Shown in pieces: positions 45,121 through 58,785 of a stretch of DNA of 64,000 nt. Position 1 is the stretch's first letter. Each line of letters begins with the position of its first letter. The translations under genes were made by a program, and so were the position numbers. The notes beneath the pieces were generated by a model. The model ran no database searches. It saw only the letters and a program-made list of their open reading frames with translations, and was not told where the DNA came from. Source of the DNA: Malachius bipustulatus (lineage: Eukaryota > Arthropoda > Insecta > Coleoptera > Melyridae); contig OU342631.1 in assembly GCA_910589415.1 (NCBI GenBank), positions 1,426,001-1,490,000 of the forward strand, in the 5' to 3' direction.

Positions 45121-48100
45121 TAGGCTGTTATCAAAGTTGAAGAATTAACATAATGATTTAATAATAAAGTCATTCTTCAATCGATCTGTCACTATTATTC
45201 GACAGGGTAATAGTAATGCATGTCATTACTTGTTTACCAGACTAATAAATGATTTATTGTTATCCAACAGGAGTAGATAGAAATCTTTTATGCTAAATCT
45301 TAAAAATTGGGTAAAGCTAAATTTTATTTATTGTCAATGAAAAGTTTGATATTTATAATGCTTATAATTTCTGTTTAATGTAACTACCTCTTCTTACTCT
45401 CGAAATGATCTTCATTTACAGGCTTTTTATTCTAATTTTGCACAATAAAAAACAACAATAATATTGATAAAATTCATAAAAAAATTCTCTTGGTGTCTAA
45501 GTTCTCTATTCTCCACACACTGTTTTATCTTGAGTCGTCCTGTACCGAAGAATCTTACTGTAACGAGACAGAAATTCTCGAAACATCAAGGGAACTTTCT
45601 GAATAATATAACAGTAATTTTTTTTTGCATTTGTGACTACATTTAGACTATTAATAATATCAAAGATATGGTTTTAATATGTTGCTAGAAATAATAATTT
45701 AATTCAGTCTCCAAAATAGTTTTAGAAGATTAAATGTCAGATTTGACGCACGAGAACCTATCCTAAAAGCAATAGCACGAAGTTACTGGTCCAGGAACGT
45801 TTAAAAGATCTGTAAGTCAAAGAATCGACATAAATCAAAATTCAAAATTAGGTACTACACTCGGCCAGTAAAAAAGTAATTGATATTATACCTATTTAAG
45901 ACGAAAGAGGACCGATTTACTTATTAGACGCAAGATTTGATGCCATCAAGAGATCCATTGAAAATCATCAGTATCAGTATCACAATTTGTAAAAAAAAAC
46001 TTCATGTGGCAAGCAGGTTATGGGTTTGGGATGCTTTCTGATAATCAAAAGTCATCACAGTTCTGTTTTTTGGCACGATAGGTATCCAAGAAGCAAGAGT
46101 GAAGACGGAAATAAATCTCCGGTGCTCCAGTTGTTTCGTACCGAAGCATGGATCTTGGCAATTCTTTGGCGAATGAGTTGTGAGAATTAAGAATGTGACG
46201 CAGGCTCATATTTTTACCATTTCTCTGGGATTTATTTACTTTACAATAATGTTTTAGTAATAGTATTGTCGTGAATCAAAAGCACAAAGATAGCAAGTAT
46301 GACAGTTTGGAATCGGGAAGTTAGTTTAAATCTTTGCGACGTAATCAGAGGGCCTGGGTTCGAGTCCCATTAGACAGTGCGTTCCACTTTTTCTTCATTC
46401 TCAATAAAATCCATTTATAGTATTGTTGCGATAACGAGAAGCAAAATATCTAGGATCTAGAATATATGTAAAGTTATGGTGGAACATTCAAAAACATTCC
46501 AGAGAAACAGCTGTTCTAGATAGTTATTTGACAGAACACACAAAAATGTCTCTTGATGTTCGAGAAGTTTTGCTGTCACATTAAGGTTTAATAAGAATAG
46601 TGCGTGGAAGAATAGTCAGTTTAGTGAGAACAGTTTGTGGAAGTGGTCAAGTAAAGTAAAATGACACAAGTAAAGTAAAATTATTATATGAAAATTCTGT
46701 AAAAAAGCTGATTACGGAAACAAACAGAAAGTCGTTACAGTATCGATCGTTCGCGGAGTTGACAAGACGAAGATGAGGAGTTTGTGTCGAAAAAATTTTC
46801 AGTTCTTAAGTTCTTCCATAAATTGCCTTTTGCGCTTTGGAAATACAAAATTATAAATTTTATTGATGGTCGACTTGGTTAGAGCCCGGGTTTTCATGCT
46901 ACGGTCCCCGGCGCGAACTCGGCTTGTCACCATTTTTTTCTGGATACAAAATAATTTTAAATAATTAAACATTATTACGTATGAAATTCACTTGGCGGAC
47001 GTCGCCAAGGGTAACGACCTTAAAAAAAACGAAAACGGCCGTTATCCTTGATGACGGACGCGAATTGCTCAAAAAAGTTATTGTTGATCATGCTGTAGAT
47101 TACAAACCTTTTATGATTATGAAATATTTAATAAAACATAACATGATATACTAGAGAAAGTCGATTAGTTACCGTTGGGCGGGCTATTTGTGCTGTTCAT
47201 ACATTATCCATGTTCATGTGTGATGAATACCTATATACGAATATTTCGGTACATATAGGTATCGAGGGTGTAGCAAGGATTTTTTTAAGGGAGGACCCAG
47301 TGGTGTCTCGAGGCATTAAACCATAAGGCTTGAGGCGAATCTTAAAAAAGAGGTGAATGTAAAAGGAGAAGGGAAACAGCCGACCAGATTTTGCATCACA
47401 GTTGCCGATAAAAAACAACAAAAATCAAACTTTGTGATGTTAAAATAATTATGTACAAGTAGGCCATGCCTATACAGGTTGAATCTTTAATGACACAATT
47501 CCTCAACGGTACATTGTAGAGGGAAATTCGTGCAGCAGGAAAAGTAGTAAAAATATTTCTTGTAAATTGACCGCGCGAGATATTATGAAGAGGCAAGGTT
47601 GGGAACTCAACTTCTTTAATATTGACAGTTTTAAAGAATTTTTGCTTAAAATAGAGACCAGGGCCTCTTCTTTCAAATATAATAAAAAATGGAAAAGTAC
47701 GGGTTTAAATATAAATATGTATAATGAATAAAATTAACTTCAGTTTTTGTTTTTCATTGGTGTACCATAAAACTGAAGTTAATTTCTTTGCCTTGATAGG
47801 TATAGGTATGAGAAATTTTTATTTTATTAAAGTTGACAGTCTACTTGTAAAAAAAAAAGATGATGGCAAATATTGCGAAACTGGACATTTTGCAGTTTAT
47901 ATGTATAATAGTTATTCAGTAATTCTCTATATTTAAACTACTAGTTTAAAAAAATAGGGAATAACAACCAACTGCACAGTTTCATTCAGGAATACACCTC
48001 GGCGTATTCCAGGAAGAATAATTATATCATTTCGCACTGAAATGACGCGTAGCTCTTTTATGTTGTGCGGCGGAAATGCCTAATTGTTGGAGTTGCATTA

Positions 48101-50773
48101 GGTATTATTATATTGACATCGTCATAGCTCATGGTTTTGGCATATGCACGATATGCAATAAAACTGCGTTCCAAGAATCGCCTAATCAAGTCTTCCAGTG
48201 AAATATAACAGAAATACCCCCCTCCAAAGTAAAGAATAACTATGTCTACACCGATACCTACTTTATAAAAACGAACTATAAGCACTTCGAGGAAAAATAG
48301 TTAGGTTATACCTACTCGTTAATTTAGATGCAATGTAAACTTTTTAAAAAGATCTGACCCCATTTCTGTGAAATACGTGAGTGGAAGTGAAATGATTTCT
48401 TAGATTTTATTTATGAAACAATTTTATTCATGCAGTTCCTCTCAAACCACCAAAATATTTAATTCAATTTATTTATCTACGCATTTTTACAAATTTAGAA
48501 GAAAAAAATAAATATTTTAGGGGAATACCTGGTTTCAGAAATGTTATTTTTCATGTAATAAATGCTTTTTTCCTTGTTGCACTCATAATCTCGCATTTTT
48601 TTCAAAATCTGCATATATTTCGCCGTAATGTCTATTCACAGTGACCAGATACCAAAATTCCTTCTTCTAAAAGTCCGCTCATGACTGTGGGCTCGAATGA
48701 CTGTTAGAAATGATATCTTTCTACAGATTTGGTAAAATACAATCATATAAAGGAATATTCATCCATCATAAATGAAGTGGTGCCATATAAGAATTGCAGC
48801 CTAGGTAGGCATATCATCCTATGCACGTCTTGTTTCAAGAACACTTCTAGGAGCAGTAATTTCTTCACCCCGATTCATCGGGTTCAATTATTCAATGACT
48901 TGGTCAGTCTGAATATGGCGCTAGGTTTATTATTTCGTAGACGCGAGTTGGTGGTGAATAATTATGCAAGAAATCCTGATTTGGGTGCCACGACCTTATT
49001 ATAGATGAAGTTTATTTTATTAGAGATATAATTCCTGCGTAACAACCATAACTATACAAACCATAATTTTCTTCAAACCAAAAACCAAAACCTTCTTCTT
49101 TTTAAGGTTAAATAATTATTATAATTTTAGTTAGGTGGGCATTTTGTAAATTAGACTAACCTAATAGGGGCTCTATATTAATTCTGCTTGAAGACTCTCC
49201 TTTCTAATATACCATGCACCTAAAAAGTCTATTGCCATTGGCAAAGTTAATGAGAAGGGGACTTGAGATGTGGCTCTGCGGGGTGGTTCTCCTCCTCATT
49301 ACAAATTGGTTATTTGGATAATAAGCAGGGCATTATAAGAACGAGGAGAAACATTGGCATTTGAACAGTATAGGTACTCGGATAATATGAAAAACCAAAT
49401 TAATGGAAACGAAAACAAATGCTAATGAAAAAAAAAAGTTCAAAATGTGGTGATATGTTTATTCAAAAATTAATTCAAGTTATTAAGTAAGATTAAAACC
49501 TTTTTTACTCCCGGTCTTTTTGAAGATTGTCATATTTCATTTTCTATATCTTTGCAATGTTGATTTTGGTATAGATATTACAAAAGTAATCTAATGATTT
49601 CAGATTTTTTCCTGCTTCGATCAGTTTATTGTAGATTTATTTGTAGACCAGAGCTGGTTGCTGAAACGTTTTATAATAAAAGTTTCCCAACATAATGCAA
49701 TTTTGAGGAATTATTACAATCACATTTACAATAATTTGCTTTGAAAAATAATCTGTTCAAAATGTAATTGTACGTACAGACACTAGACAGTAGTTTGTGA
49801 CTGTGTTTAACAGCAGCTTTGAAACAATGAACTCCCATCAAAACTGCACTGTGTAAACTTGATCGACTGAATGAGAAACAGCATTCTAGTCTTTCCATAG
49901 CAGTACAGTTAAATGGGTAATTACAAATAAATGGAGAAGTACAATGTGCTGCAAAACCGCTTCAAAGACCAGATCTGCTGAGACCGTATCTCCTCATTTA
50001 GGAGCGATTCTCTTGGCTTTGTTTTACCTTTACCTGTGAGTTTTATGGAACTGATGTTATGGCCTGCTGTTCATCCATCTCTGGAGGAGATGCGGTTTTT
50101 ATTGCGGCCATGCTTTGTATTACACATGTACTCGCTATCGAAGGACACTGTGTTAGTTATACGTAACCCCCCGGCTACGTGTGTTCTCTTGACTATTAAG
50201 TTAAAACACACTGTTAATTTATTACTTCTTTAACTTTGAGAAGAAACCGACCCGATAGGGAAGGATGGGAAGGTGTTTATTGACTATACCTTAGAGGTAG
50301 CATGCATATCGCAGCTACAAAGAATTTTCCATGCATATATTGACTAATTTTATAGCTTTCCCGAAATCTACATGTGACATTGTGAAGATTATCTTATTTT
50401 GAAAATCGATTTTTCTTACAATGCCTAAATCGAGGTAAGAATTAACGTAAAAGAGCGCTAAGTTTGAACTCAAACAGTTATTAATGTGCGTTCTTGCAGT
50501 GTAAGAAAAATTAAATATAATAATTTTTAGATTAGAAAGAAAAAATACAACAAGTCAGTAAATGTTATTGTTATCCCAGTATCCAAGTAAGGTTATATCG
50601 TAATAGTTGTATTTTTTTATACCTTCGTCAAAATGTAGCAAAAATATTTTTAATGAACTCTAAATCAGAATTATAAAATCAATAAAAAATTATTGGTATA
50701 CAGCCAAAGCTGTTCCAATTCCAAATACCCATTAAAAGAACTATTTCAAATATGAAATACCAAATACCATCTA
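45121..50773. other. Largely featureless stretch
   Basis: At 46349-46372, gggcctgggttcgagtccca is a good pol III B box, but no A box or cloverleaf precedes it, so it is probably a SINE fragment. 46440-46700 has several nTTCnnGAAn-like words and could be part of a decayed LTR. 50700-50775 is rich in aaatacca words, continuing at 52902. No gene supported. Confidence 0.4.
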
Positions 50774-50775
50774 TA

Positions 50776-52899
50776 CAGGGTGATTCAGTAATGAGTACCA
50801 TAAATGATACGGGGTGTACCTACTGTCAAAATAATACGAAAACCAAGAATAACTTTTTTTCCAAAAGTGCTTCCCTAACAAGATACAGGGTGTGAAAGGG
50901 TCGATTTGGAAAACACTTATTTGATCGTATCTTCTAACTGGGTTGAACTATTTAATTCATTTTTGGTAGACATCTACTACATAATAAGGACCGTAAACGG
51001 ACAAAATTTTGTCGCATTTGAACAATCCAGTGGCGTAGAATTGGGGGTCATGTGACACTTTTTCCCCAAAAAAAAAAAGTTGCTGTTGGGTTTTTTCCCA
51101 TTTTTATTTGGTTTTTAGTATTATTGGTTCAAATACCACAAAAAAGGTACACTTGTTTCATTTGCCCAGAAGCGTCCGTTTCCGAGATATTCTGACTTGC
51201 GTGTAACTATGTGAAATACCAAGTTGCAAAATTATCACAGAAAAAGTTTTATTAACAACCAAATAAAATACTTAAAGTCGAATACATCTACCTACGTAAG
51301 TTTATAATTAACTGAAAAATAATAAAAATAAAATTAAAGTAAGTTTTCAAAGTGTCCTCCATTGGCACGAATGCATTGATGTAAACGATTTTCCAAATTA
51401 AAAATTATTCTACCAATACTTGGATTGTTTGTTAACTCTGCAAAGGCATTCACAACTCTGAGCCTGAGATCCTCTAAAGAATTTACCGGTGTTGCGTAGA
51501 CTTTGGTTTTTGATTGCCCCCACACACTAAAATCCAACGGGTTCAAGTCCGGTGATCGAGCAGGCCAGTGAATGGGAGCATCAACTCCACGACCAATCCA
51601 TCTATTTGGGAAGTTTTCATTAAGCCATTGCCTTGGCTGCCTGCCATAATGAGGCGGAGCACCATCGTGCATAAACCAGAGACTGCGCCTGGTTAACAGA
51701 GGAATGTCATCAAAAAAATAAAAAAAACTTCTTCCAAAAATTCCTGGTAATTGTTCGCGTTTAAATTTCCGGGGAAAAAATGAAATCCAATAATTGTATT
51801 TCCACGTGTAGCAGCCCAAACATTTAATTTAAATGTGTGTTGGTAATGGGTAACTTTGGTGGCTCTTGGGTTTTCTTCTGCCCAAACATGTGAATTTCTC
51901 ATATTAAAAATGCCATTTCTTGTGAAAGTGGATTCATCCGTAAAAATTCTGTTGGAAATAAAATTGCGGTCTTGGTTATGCATATTCAATAACCATCCAC
52001 AAAACTCCACACGTGCAGCATAATCTTCAGGCAAAAGGTCTTGAACTTGCCTCAGATGGTAGGGATATAGCTGGTGTTCCCTTGCAATGCGCCAGGCACT
52101 GGCTTGCGAAATGTTTGTTTGGAGTGCCAAACGTCTTGTACTTACTGTTGGATCGTTTTCTAACAATTCCAAAATTTTTTGTTTTACATTACCAGTTTCG
52201 CGACAACGCCGTTCCACTGACAAAAAAGTCCGCCGATTTGGCACTATTCTGTTGGGATACTTTTCGGAATATCGTCTAACTGCCGCATTCGAATTTCCAA
52301 AACATTCTCCTAATGTTAAGAGCATATCTGTGTACTCGCCATTAGAAAACCTTTCCATGTCTTTAGCTTTTTTGATAATTTACTTTTTGACAAGTTAGTT
52401 TTTTAATTGTGAATTATTGATAAATAAGGCGCCTTGATAATTTTATTTGCAGTTTAATATTTCACATAGTTACACGCAAGTCAGAATATCTCGGAAACGG
52501 ACGCTTCTGGGCAAATGAAACAAGTGTACCTTTTTTGTGGTATTTGAACCAATAATACTAAAAACCAAATAAAAATGGGAAAAAACCCAACAGCAACTTT
52601 TTTTTTGGGGGAAAAAGTGTCACATGACCCCCAATTCTACGCCACTGGATTGTTCAAATGCGACAAAATTTTGTCCGTTTACGGTCCTTATTATGTAGTA
52701 GATGTCTACCAAAAATGAATTAAATAGTTCAACCCAGTTAGAAGATACGATCAAATAAGTGTTTTCCAAATCGACCCTTTCACACCCTGTATCTTGTTAG
52801 GGAAGCACTTTTGGAAAAAAAGTTATTCTTGGTTTTCGTATTATTTTGACAGTAGGTACACCCCGTATCATTTATGGTACTCATTACTGAATCACCTTG
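50776..52899. mobile_element. Near-complete mariner-superfamily transposon with ~450-bp inverted repeats
   Basis: Ends are cagggtgattcagtaatgag and complement (right end caaggtgattcag). Arms run about 50776-51224 and 52452-52899 and are almost identical. TA at 50774-50775 and 52900-52901. The centre carries a transposase on the minus strand (52358-51334). It inserted into an aaatacca-rich repeat. High arm identity suggests recent movement. Confidence 0.93.
51334..52358 (-). pseudogene. DD41D-like mariner-superfamily transposase, one frameshift
   Basis: Starts MERFSNGEYTDMLLTLGE, a DUF4817-like N-terminal helix-turn-helix, then STRRLALQTNISQASAWRI (second HTH). Catalytic residues: D in FTDESTF, D in WFMHDGAPPH, and D in SPDLNPLDF. 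By my count 43 residues separate the last two acids. The C-terminus ends ANGGHFENLL and a stop. Two overlapping frames (52358-51693 and 51819-51334) must be joined at about 51711-51728, where T-runs on the coding strand (a-runs as printed) suggest a one-base indel. Apart from that the ~340 residues are open. The enzyme cuts and pastes its element at TA sites. Confidence 0.92.
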
Positions 52900-52901
52900 T
52901 A

Positions 52902-55900
52902 TAGTATTTGTAGTTTCAATCATCAAATATCCTGTTTTATAGAAAGGATTTTAAATACAAATACCAAGGAAGTAATTTACAGCAAATAAAGTAGTTAAAA
53001 TATTCTCTTTTATTTGAAATACCGCAAAATTGTACTCAAAATTTTAAGCCAAATTTTAAGTACTTACTCCAAAAATTTATTTTAATGTACTTAAAATATT
53101 TTATACAGACTATTCACATATATGAATTTGCGACACAGCGATTTTACATTGTACATCTTCCTCCTTGATTTTAGATAAAAATATAAAAACGATAATTTCT
53201 TAAGATTTGACAGCTGTTTTGTCAGCGAAGACACACTCTAACAGCGAGTCACAGAAATTATCCCGTTAGCTTAATGAGCCTTTATAATACCAACTTCTGT
53301 TAGGCCATTTTCGAGAAAACTGGTAAAAAGTTTTCCATTTATGACGTCATTTTCGAAGCCTCAACTTTCACAAATATTTATTCAGGTGTGTTTACCTACG
53401 TCAGATTTGAAGGTTTGTGATGAAAATGACGTCACAAATTGGATTTTTTTCAGATTTCCTCGACTCGAAAATGACAGAACAGACTTGAAATGTATGTTTA
53501 CCCACTCGAAAACAAATTTAGAGTCCTGTTTTCTTGTTTTTGGAAATTTTCAAATCTCAACCTTCGTGGAAATATTGGATCATTCCGGAATCTTGTCTCA
53601 CCCCGTATATTAAGTACACTAATGCACATAGATAAAAAATTGATTTCTAAATAAAAGAATAGTATTTCGCGGTTTTTCACTATTAGGTACAAATAGTTTT
53701 CAAGATAAGAAATAATTTAAATTTTGAGGGGTTGTTTTTTACAACCTACAATAAATCCGTGTATGACAAAAATCCAACTTGGCCGATTGTCAGAACAATT
53801 TGAAATGCAGTCTAAGGCATTGAAATTCTCATACAGTATTTGAAGTGGAGGATATTTGAAATACTGGAGACTCGGAGAGAAAGCAAAACAATTGAAATAT
53901 TTATGAAAACCAAATAAAGAATCCAATTTGGTACTCGACGAAAATTTAAATACCAAGATTAAGATTTCAAATATGTACCAAGTATCAAATACCGATAAAC
54001 GGAAGGGTTTGAAATAATGTGCTGCGCAAATGCCGAAAGTATTTAAAATATATTTCCAATTACATACTATTATTTCGAATATGGAGAGCTCTGCATAAAA
54101 CATTATATACACAATATATACACATTATATATACAATCTTTTAAAATAACATGAAAGAATGTTTAAAATTAGGTCATGAAAGGGCGTTTGGTGTGCATTA
54201 CCAAAAATTAAAGATGATTATCTACCAACCGACCTAATAAGAAAAACGCAATTCATTTACAATGAAAAAAAACCCTCAATAAACAAAATTTTGCGAGGAA
54301 AAAATTTAAAATTATGCCTGTACATTTTTTAGAAAAAGTACACAATAATAAAGCAGAAACTAAGAATTTGCAACTCTTGCATGGAGCAGGCTATTACAAC
54401 TTACACGATTTCAAGATCATTCCAGCAAGATGATGCGCTACCCCATCATTATCAGGCAAATGTACAGTGTGTCTCATATACCTGGTCCCTGTACCTTATT
54501 AAGGAACCTGAATGTGGTACGAAAAAATGTTTCGAATAAACGTTGTTTCGGATAATGAGGTCTTCTTTTAAATAATTCCAAAGTGGCAGTCAGTTTATAA
54601 TGCATAGAATTATGACGCCAAGTTACTTTTTTAAATAGATGGCCAATCACATATTTTGGAATTTTCCAAAAGTAAAAGCTCGAGTAAAAGTAGAGATACA
54701 CAAATACACTAAAAAAAATAAAAATAAACTACAATTTCAAAAAACACCATTTTACGACCGATTTTATTGTATTAATTATAGTTTTTTAAAGTATTTTAAA
54801 GTTTTTTACATGTTTTTTACATTTTACGAGTGAACAAGGGACCAATCCGATCGACCCCGAAACGTTTAATTTTTTTATAAAAATCTTTAAAAAAATACTT
54901 TCATCAAAGAACCTAATTCCTAATAAATTAAGACAGAAATTGAATAAATACACTAATGTATGTCACATCACATGGGTCTCCGATCATAATTATGTTTCGA
55001 ATTTATTGGCCCTCTTCAGCGAAAATTTAAATTAAGATTAAAAATAGTTCAACTTTGAAGTACCATGTCAAGACTGGCTATTTGACATTTTTGAACGTCG
55101 TTTTCACTTAAATATATTCAAATTAATCTTGTTTTTTTTTGAGAGTGATGCCCGTATTCACAAAGCGTTTCTGCCCTGTAATATCTCCAAAATCATTAAA
55201 TAAATGGGATGGAGATATAGAGCTTATATGCATTTAGAATGAGATGTAGATAATCGATTACGTCATTAAGTAGGTATTTAGAAAATTATAAGAACGGGCT
55301 TAAAAATGTAAATTTTTTTATTACAAAGCAGTGTTGCGACGTTTTGAAAAGTGTCGATTTTCTTAATTTTTTCAAATGGCAGGACCTATTATCATATAAG
55401 CTCAAAGTTGAACTGAATCGCAACTCCATCAAAAGAAATAATTTATCATCGATTAATTTTTAATTTACATTGCATTAATCTCATTTACATTGGGTCTATT
55501 GCTCAAAAAAAAAAATATTGAGGAGTCTAAAACTTGTCGATCACTTATTTCCTAATAACTTAACACCTTAGTCGATCATATTCATATTCATACCCGCATT
55601 GCATATTCTTTGTTTTTGTTACCTTAGAAGATTAAAATATTTGGCCTCCGAAAATTTATACGCCATGCAGAAAATAAAATGAACGTATTTATTCGACTAT
55701 AGGATTTTAATAAGTATAAGAATCACACGAAGGGAAAAGAAAGACACCTGTATTTTTGGTCACTTCCTTTCGTACGCCTTCATGCTTAGTCCAAATTATT
55801 GATATAACTATATTATGATACCGGCAGGTGTTCAATTATAAAAAAAATTATAATTCCTTGAGTGTTTTCTAACAATCACAAACAATTAGCAGCATATTAA

Positions 55901-56907
55901 TACACAGGTAGGATGTAGTTACACCTGCCAACTTTAACGAACTTCAGGGTCAGTTACCTCAACTTGATTTCATTCATTTAGTGGAAGTGCAGCAAAGAGT
56001 AAATAAGATCCTTCGCCAAGAGCAAACAAATAGTACACAAGTACAGAAAATCCATTTCACATGTTGAATGAAAACAAAGGACACCTTCCAACCAAACAAA
56101 ACCAAACATATTGACGTTTCTCGTAATGCTAATTAATACATCTTTGTAGTTTGTCGGCCTGTCCAAATGTTTGCCAAGTGCATAAAGGAAGCCGGGCGCT
56201 ATGGGCTTGTAGGTACTCTTTGGCTTGACTCTCAAGTGTGTGTCTAGCAATATAGGATTGCCGCACATAAAGATTAACCAGGAGGGTTGTGGGAACCTAA
56301 TCATTGTTTTTAGTTGTTTGAATATTTATCTAGTAAGTATACGATTTTTACCTTTAACGGTTTAATGACCTATTATTATACTCTGTCGTAATTCTTATTA
56401 TTGTTATTATCTATCTAACTTGGAAACTAGATTAATTTCGTCTAAACGTGGAAGTTTGAACATGATTTTTTTATGTATTTTACCCAGTTAATTGCTGTGC
56501 TTTTTATGCGGTTTTGATAATGTTTTTAGTCACTAATCGCATAATCATCCATGACAAGGTCCTTCATTAAAAATCACTTAAAATAACTTTGCTTTTGTTC
56601 TATGATCACTAATGAGCAGGATATAAAATAAAATTACGATTTTTATTGTGTATACATGGAATATTCATAAAACGTTGTATCAAATTATGATCAAAGGTTT
56701 AATTCGGGAAAATAATCAAAGTAAGTATGAAATTGTTATTATTATTTATTTTATTTACTTAATTAAATTATCTATTATAGAAGCTTTGCTACAACAAAAA
56801 TTATAGAGCTGCTGGGAGTTTCTTCGAGACAGATATTTGCTAATAACTGAATCGTCCATTGCTTAATCATTACCCAGTTTTTCGTGACTAATCAAGCTGT
56901 GAAAACA
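52902..56907. other. Largely featureless stretch
   Basis: 52902-54060 has scattered aaatacca words and a possible element end (cttgtctcaccccgtata) near 53610. 53330-53450 contains two inverted atgacgtcatttt-type pieces. 54838-54866 and 55004-55026 carry ccgaaacg / ctgaagagggcc words typical of retroelement edges. A 108-codon minus ORF (56304-55978) has no known domain. Confidence 0.35.
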
Positions 56908-57594
56908 TTACTTACGTACATGAAGTTAACGAAACACTTTCAACAAATCGACGCGCGCATAGTGCCATTATTTGCCGTTAATTAGTTGCGCCAAAAATAA
57001 TTTTCCAGCTCTTATTTTTTTTTAAACACAGGGTGTTCCGCTAACTTCACGTAAAGTTAGTGACGCAATTTCTGCAAATGAATACCAAAATCGAGGCGCG
57101 ATAGCTGAATCATTTGCCGTTTTTTTGCCGTTAATTAGTTGCGCAAAAAATAATTTTGCCGCTCTTATTAAAAAAAATGATACTTCGCACCTTTTTGGAT
57201 TTTGCTGCTATATTTTCATTAAAAAAAAACATTAATTAAACTTAGTGCCAATAAAAGTTAGCGAGACACTCTAAAAATCGTTTATCAACCATTGTGATTT
57301 TTTGTTTGGGCAGAATTTAACGACCAGAGCTGCTTCTGTCAAATTATTTTTTGCACAACTAATTAACGGCAAAAAACCGGCAAATGTTTCAGCTATTTGC
57401 TCTATTTGCTAATCATTTGCAGAAACTGATTCGCTAACTTATTCACGTGAAGTTAGCGAAACATTTTTTTTAATAAGAGCGGCAAAATTATTTTTTGCCC
57501 AACTAATTATTAACGGCAAAAAACGGCAAATAATGGCACTATGCGCGCGTCGATTTGTTGAAAGTGTTTCGCTGTAAGTTCATTTACGTATTAC
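56908..57594. mobile_element. ~690-bp compound palindromic element
   Basis: Outer arms pair through cgaaacactttcaacaaatc and gcgcgcatagtgccattatt (left 56925-57000, right 57510-57580). The inside repeats a second module (ttagttgcgc, aaaataattttgccgctctt) four times in alternating orientation, plus a gctaacttcacgtaaagtta hairpin. Non-coding. Target duplication unclear. Confidence 0.7.
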
Positions 57595-57819
57595 CTTTTG
57601 TTGTTTTACTTATTGTTGTTATTTACTTACTAAAACAATGCAGGGTGTTTTTCCCGGTGCAACTGATGAACTGAGGCGAAAATCAATTAGGCTCTCAATT
57701 CCAGATACACGAACTGAGGCGAAAAAATGTCTCAAATTGCCTTAAAAAAAATTGCTTAAAAATGCCTTCAATTCCGCTCAATTCCAGGGAATCAAGAGAT
57801 GCGCTCAATAAGGAAAACC

Positions 57820-58785
57820 AAATTAGTGGATACCTGATAAGGATTATACAATCATACCTTACCGAAAGATACACAATATCACAATAACATAAGGAGGCCG
57901 ATAAAAAAAAAAAAAAGAAACCTGTGGCATTCCACAGGGTTCGATCCTCGGGTCCACATTGTGGAATCTATTCTACGACCAGATACCATACACACGGACA
58001 TGGGGTCCCAGAAGAACTGGTGGCATACTCGGATAATCTCGCAATTATAATAAAATTTAAAAGCGGACGAGATTTAAAAGCACCAAGTAAGACCGAAGTG
58101 GTAATATTGGCAAGCCGTAGGAAACTGACTTCCAGCACTGAGTTTGCAACGTCAGATACAACGGTAGAGAACAGCAAGGCGATAAGATACATGAACCTGT
58201 ACATCGACAAAGATATGAGAATGACTAAACACGTAAGGGAAACCTGCAGGAAGGCAAACGACACCATAGGAAACTGTCACGTATAGTCAAGGACTGGAAT
58301 ACTCTCGGGAATACTAGAGACAGCAAGAGGAAGCTGCTAATGTCTACCGTGACATAGATGATTCTATAAATGACAGTCTGGCAAATGGTACTGAATTTTA
58401 AACACCATCAGGACATGATTCAGAGGACCAATAGAAGATTGGCACTTAGGAAAACTGGGGCTTATCATAGCCAGAATTCCTCCCATAAAACAAAAGTTGA
58501 ATAAATGATAAAGGTAACAAACAAATCCGCGACCTAACGAGACGCAGCCGATCAACTCCTCGTGAAATCATGAACACATGGTCAGAAGCAGATTATTACG
58601 TGACTGAAACCTTCACGGGACACGGCATCTTTGGGAAGCAAACCACGTCACTAAAGGTTCTGTGAACATGAGAAATAGCGGGTTCTACTGGAAGAATCTC
58701 AGGAAGGATTTTGGCCGCACTACTCTGGTACGGGAGCACCACGTCAGGGTGTCCAAGATTGCGCCACAACACATTCTACAAGGTG
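57820..58785 (+). mobile_element. R1-like LINE fragment (degenerate)
   Basis: Reads in broken frames YLIRIIQSYLTERYTIS, then CGIPQGSILGPTLWN-type wording at 57940, VPEELVAYSDN (YADD box decayed to YSDN), SKTEVVILASRRK, and DKDMRMTKHVRETCRKANDT. Later KRKLLMSTVT, VWQMVLNFK and FTGHGIF. Motif order and wording match R1-clade RTs. R1 normally targets 28S rDNA; no rDNA is here, so this is a relative or a dispersed copy. Confidence 0.8.

Noticed and set aside
46330..46390. tRNA gene
   Set aside because: Only the T-arm word gggttcgagtccc is convincing; upstream arms do not fold.
46430..47010. LTR of a copia/gypsy-like retroelement
   Set aside because: Some TG-start and heat-shock-like words, but no second LTR, primer site or pol sequence nearby.
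55978..56304. 108-residue protein gene (minus)
   Set aside because: Longest open frame in its area but no domain, signal peptide or splice context recognised.
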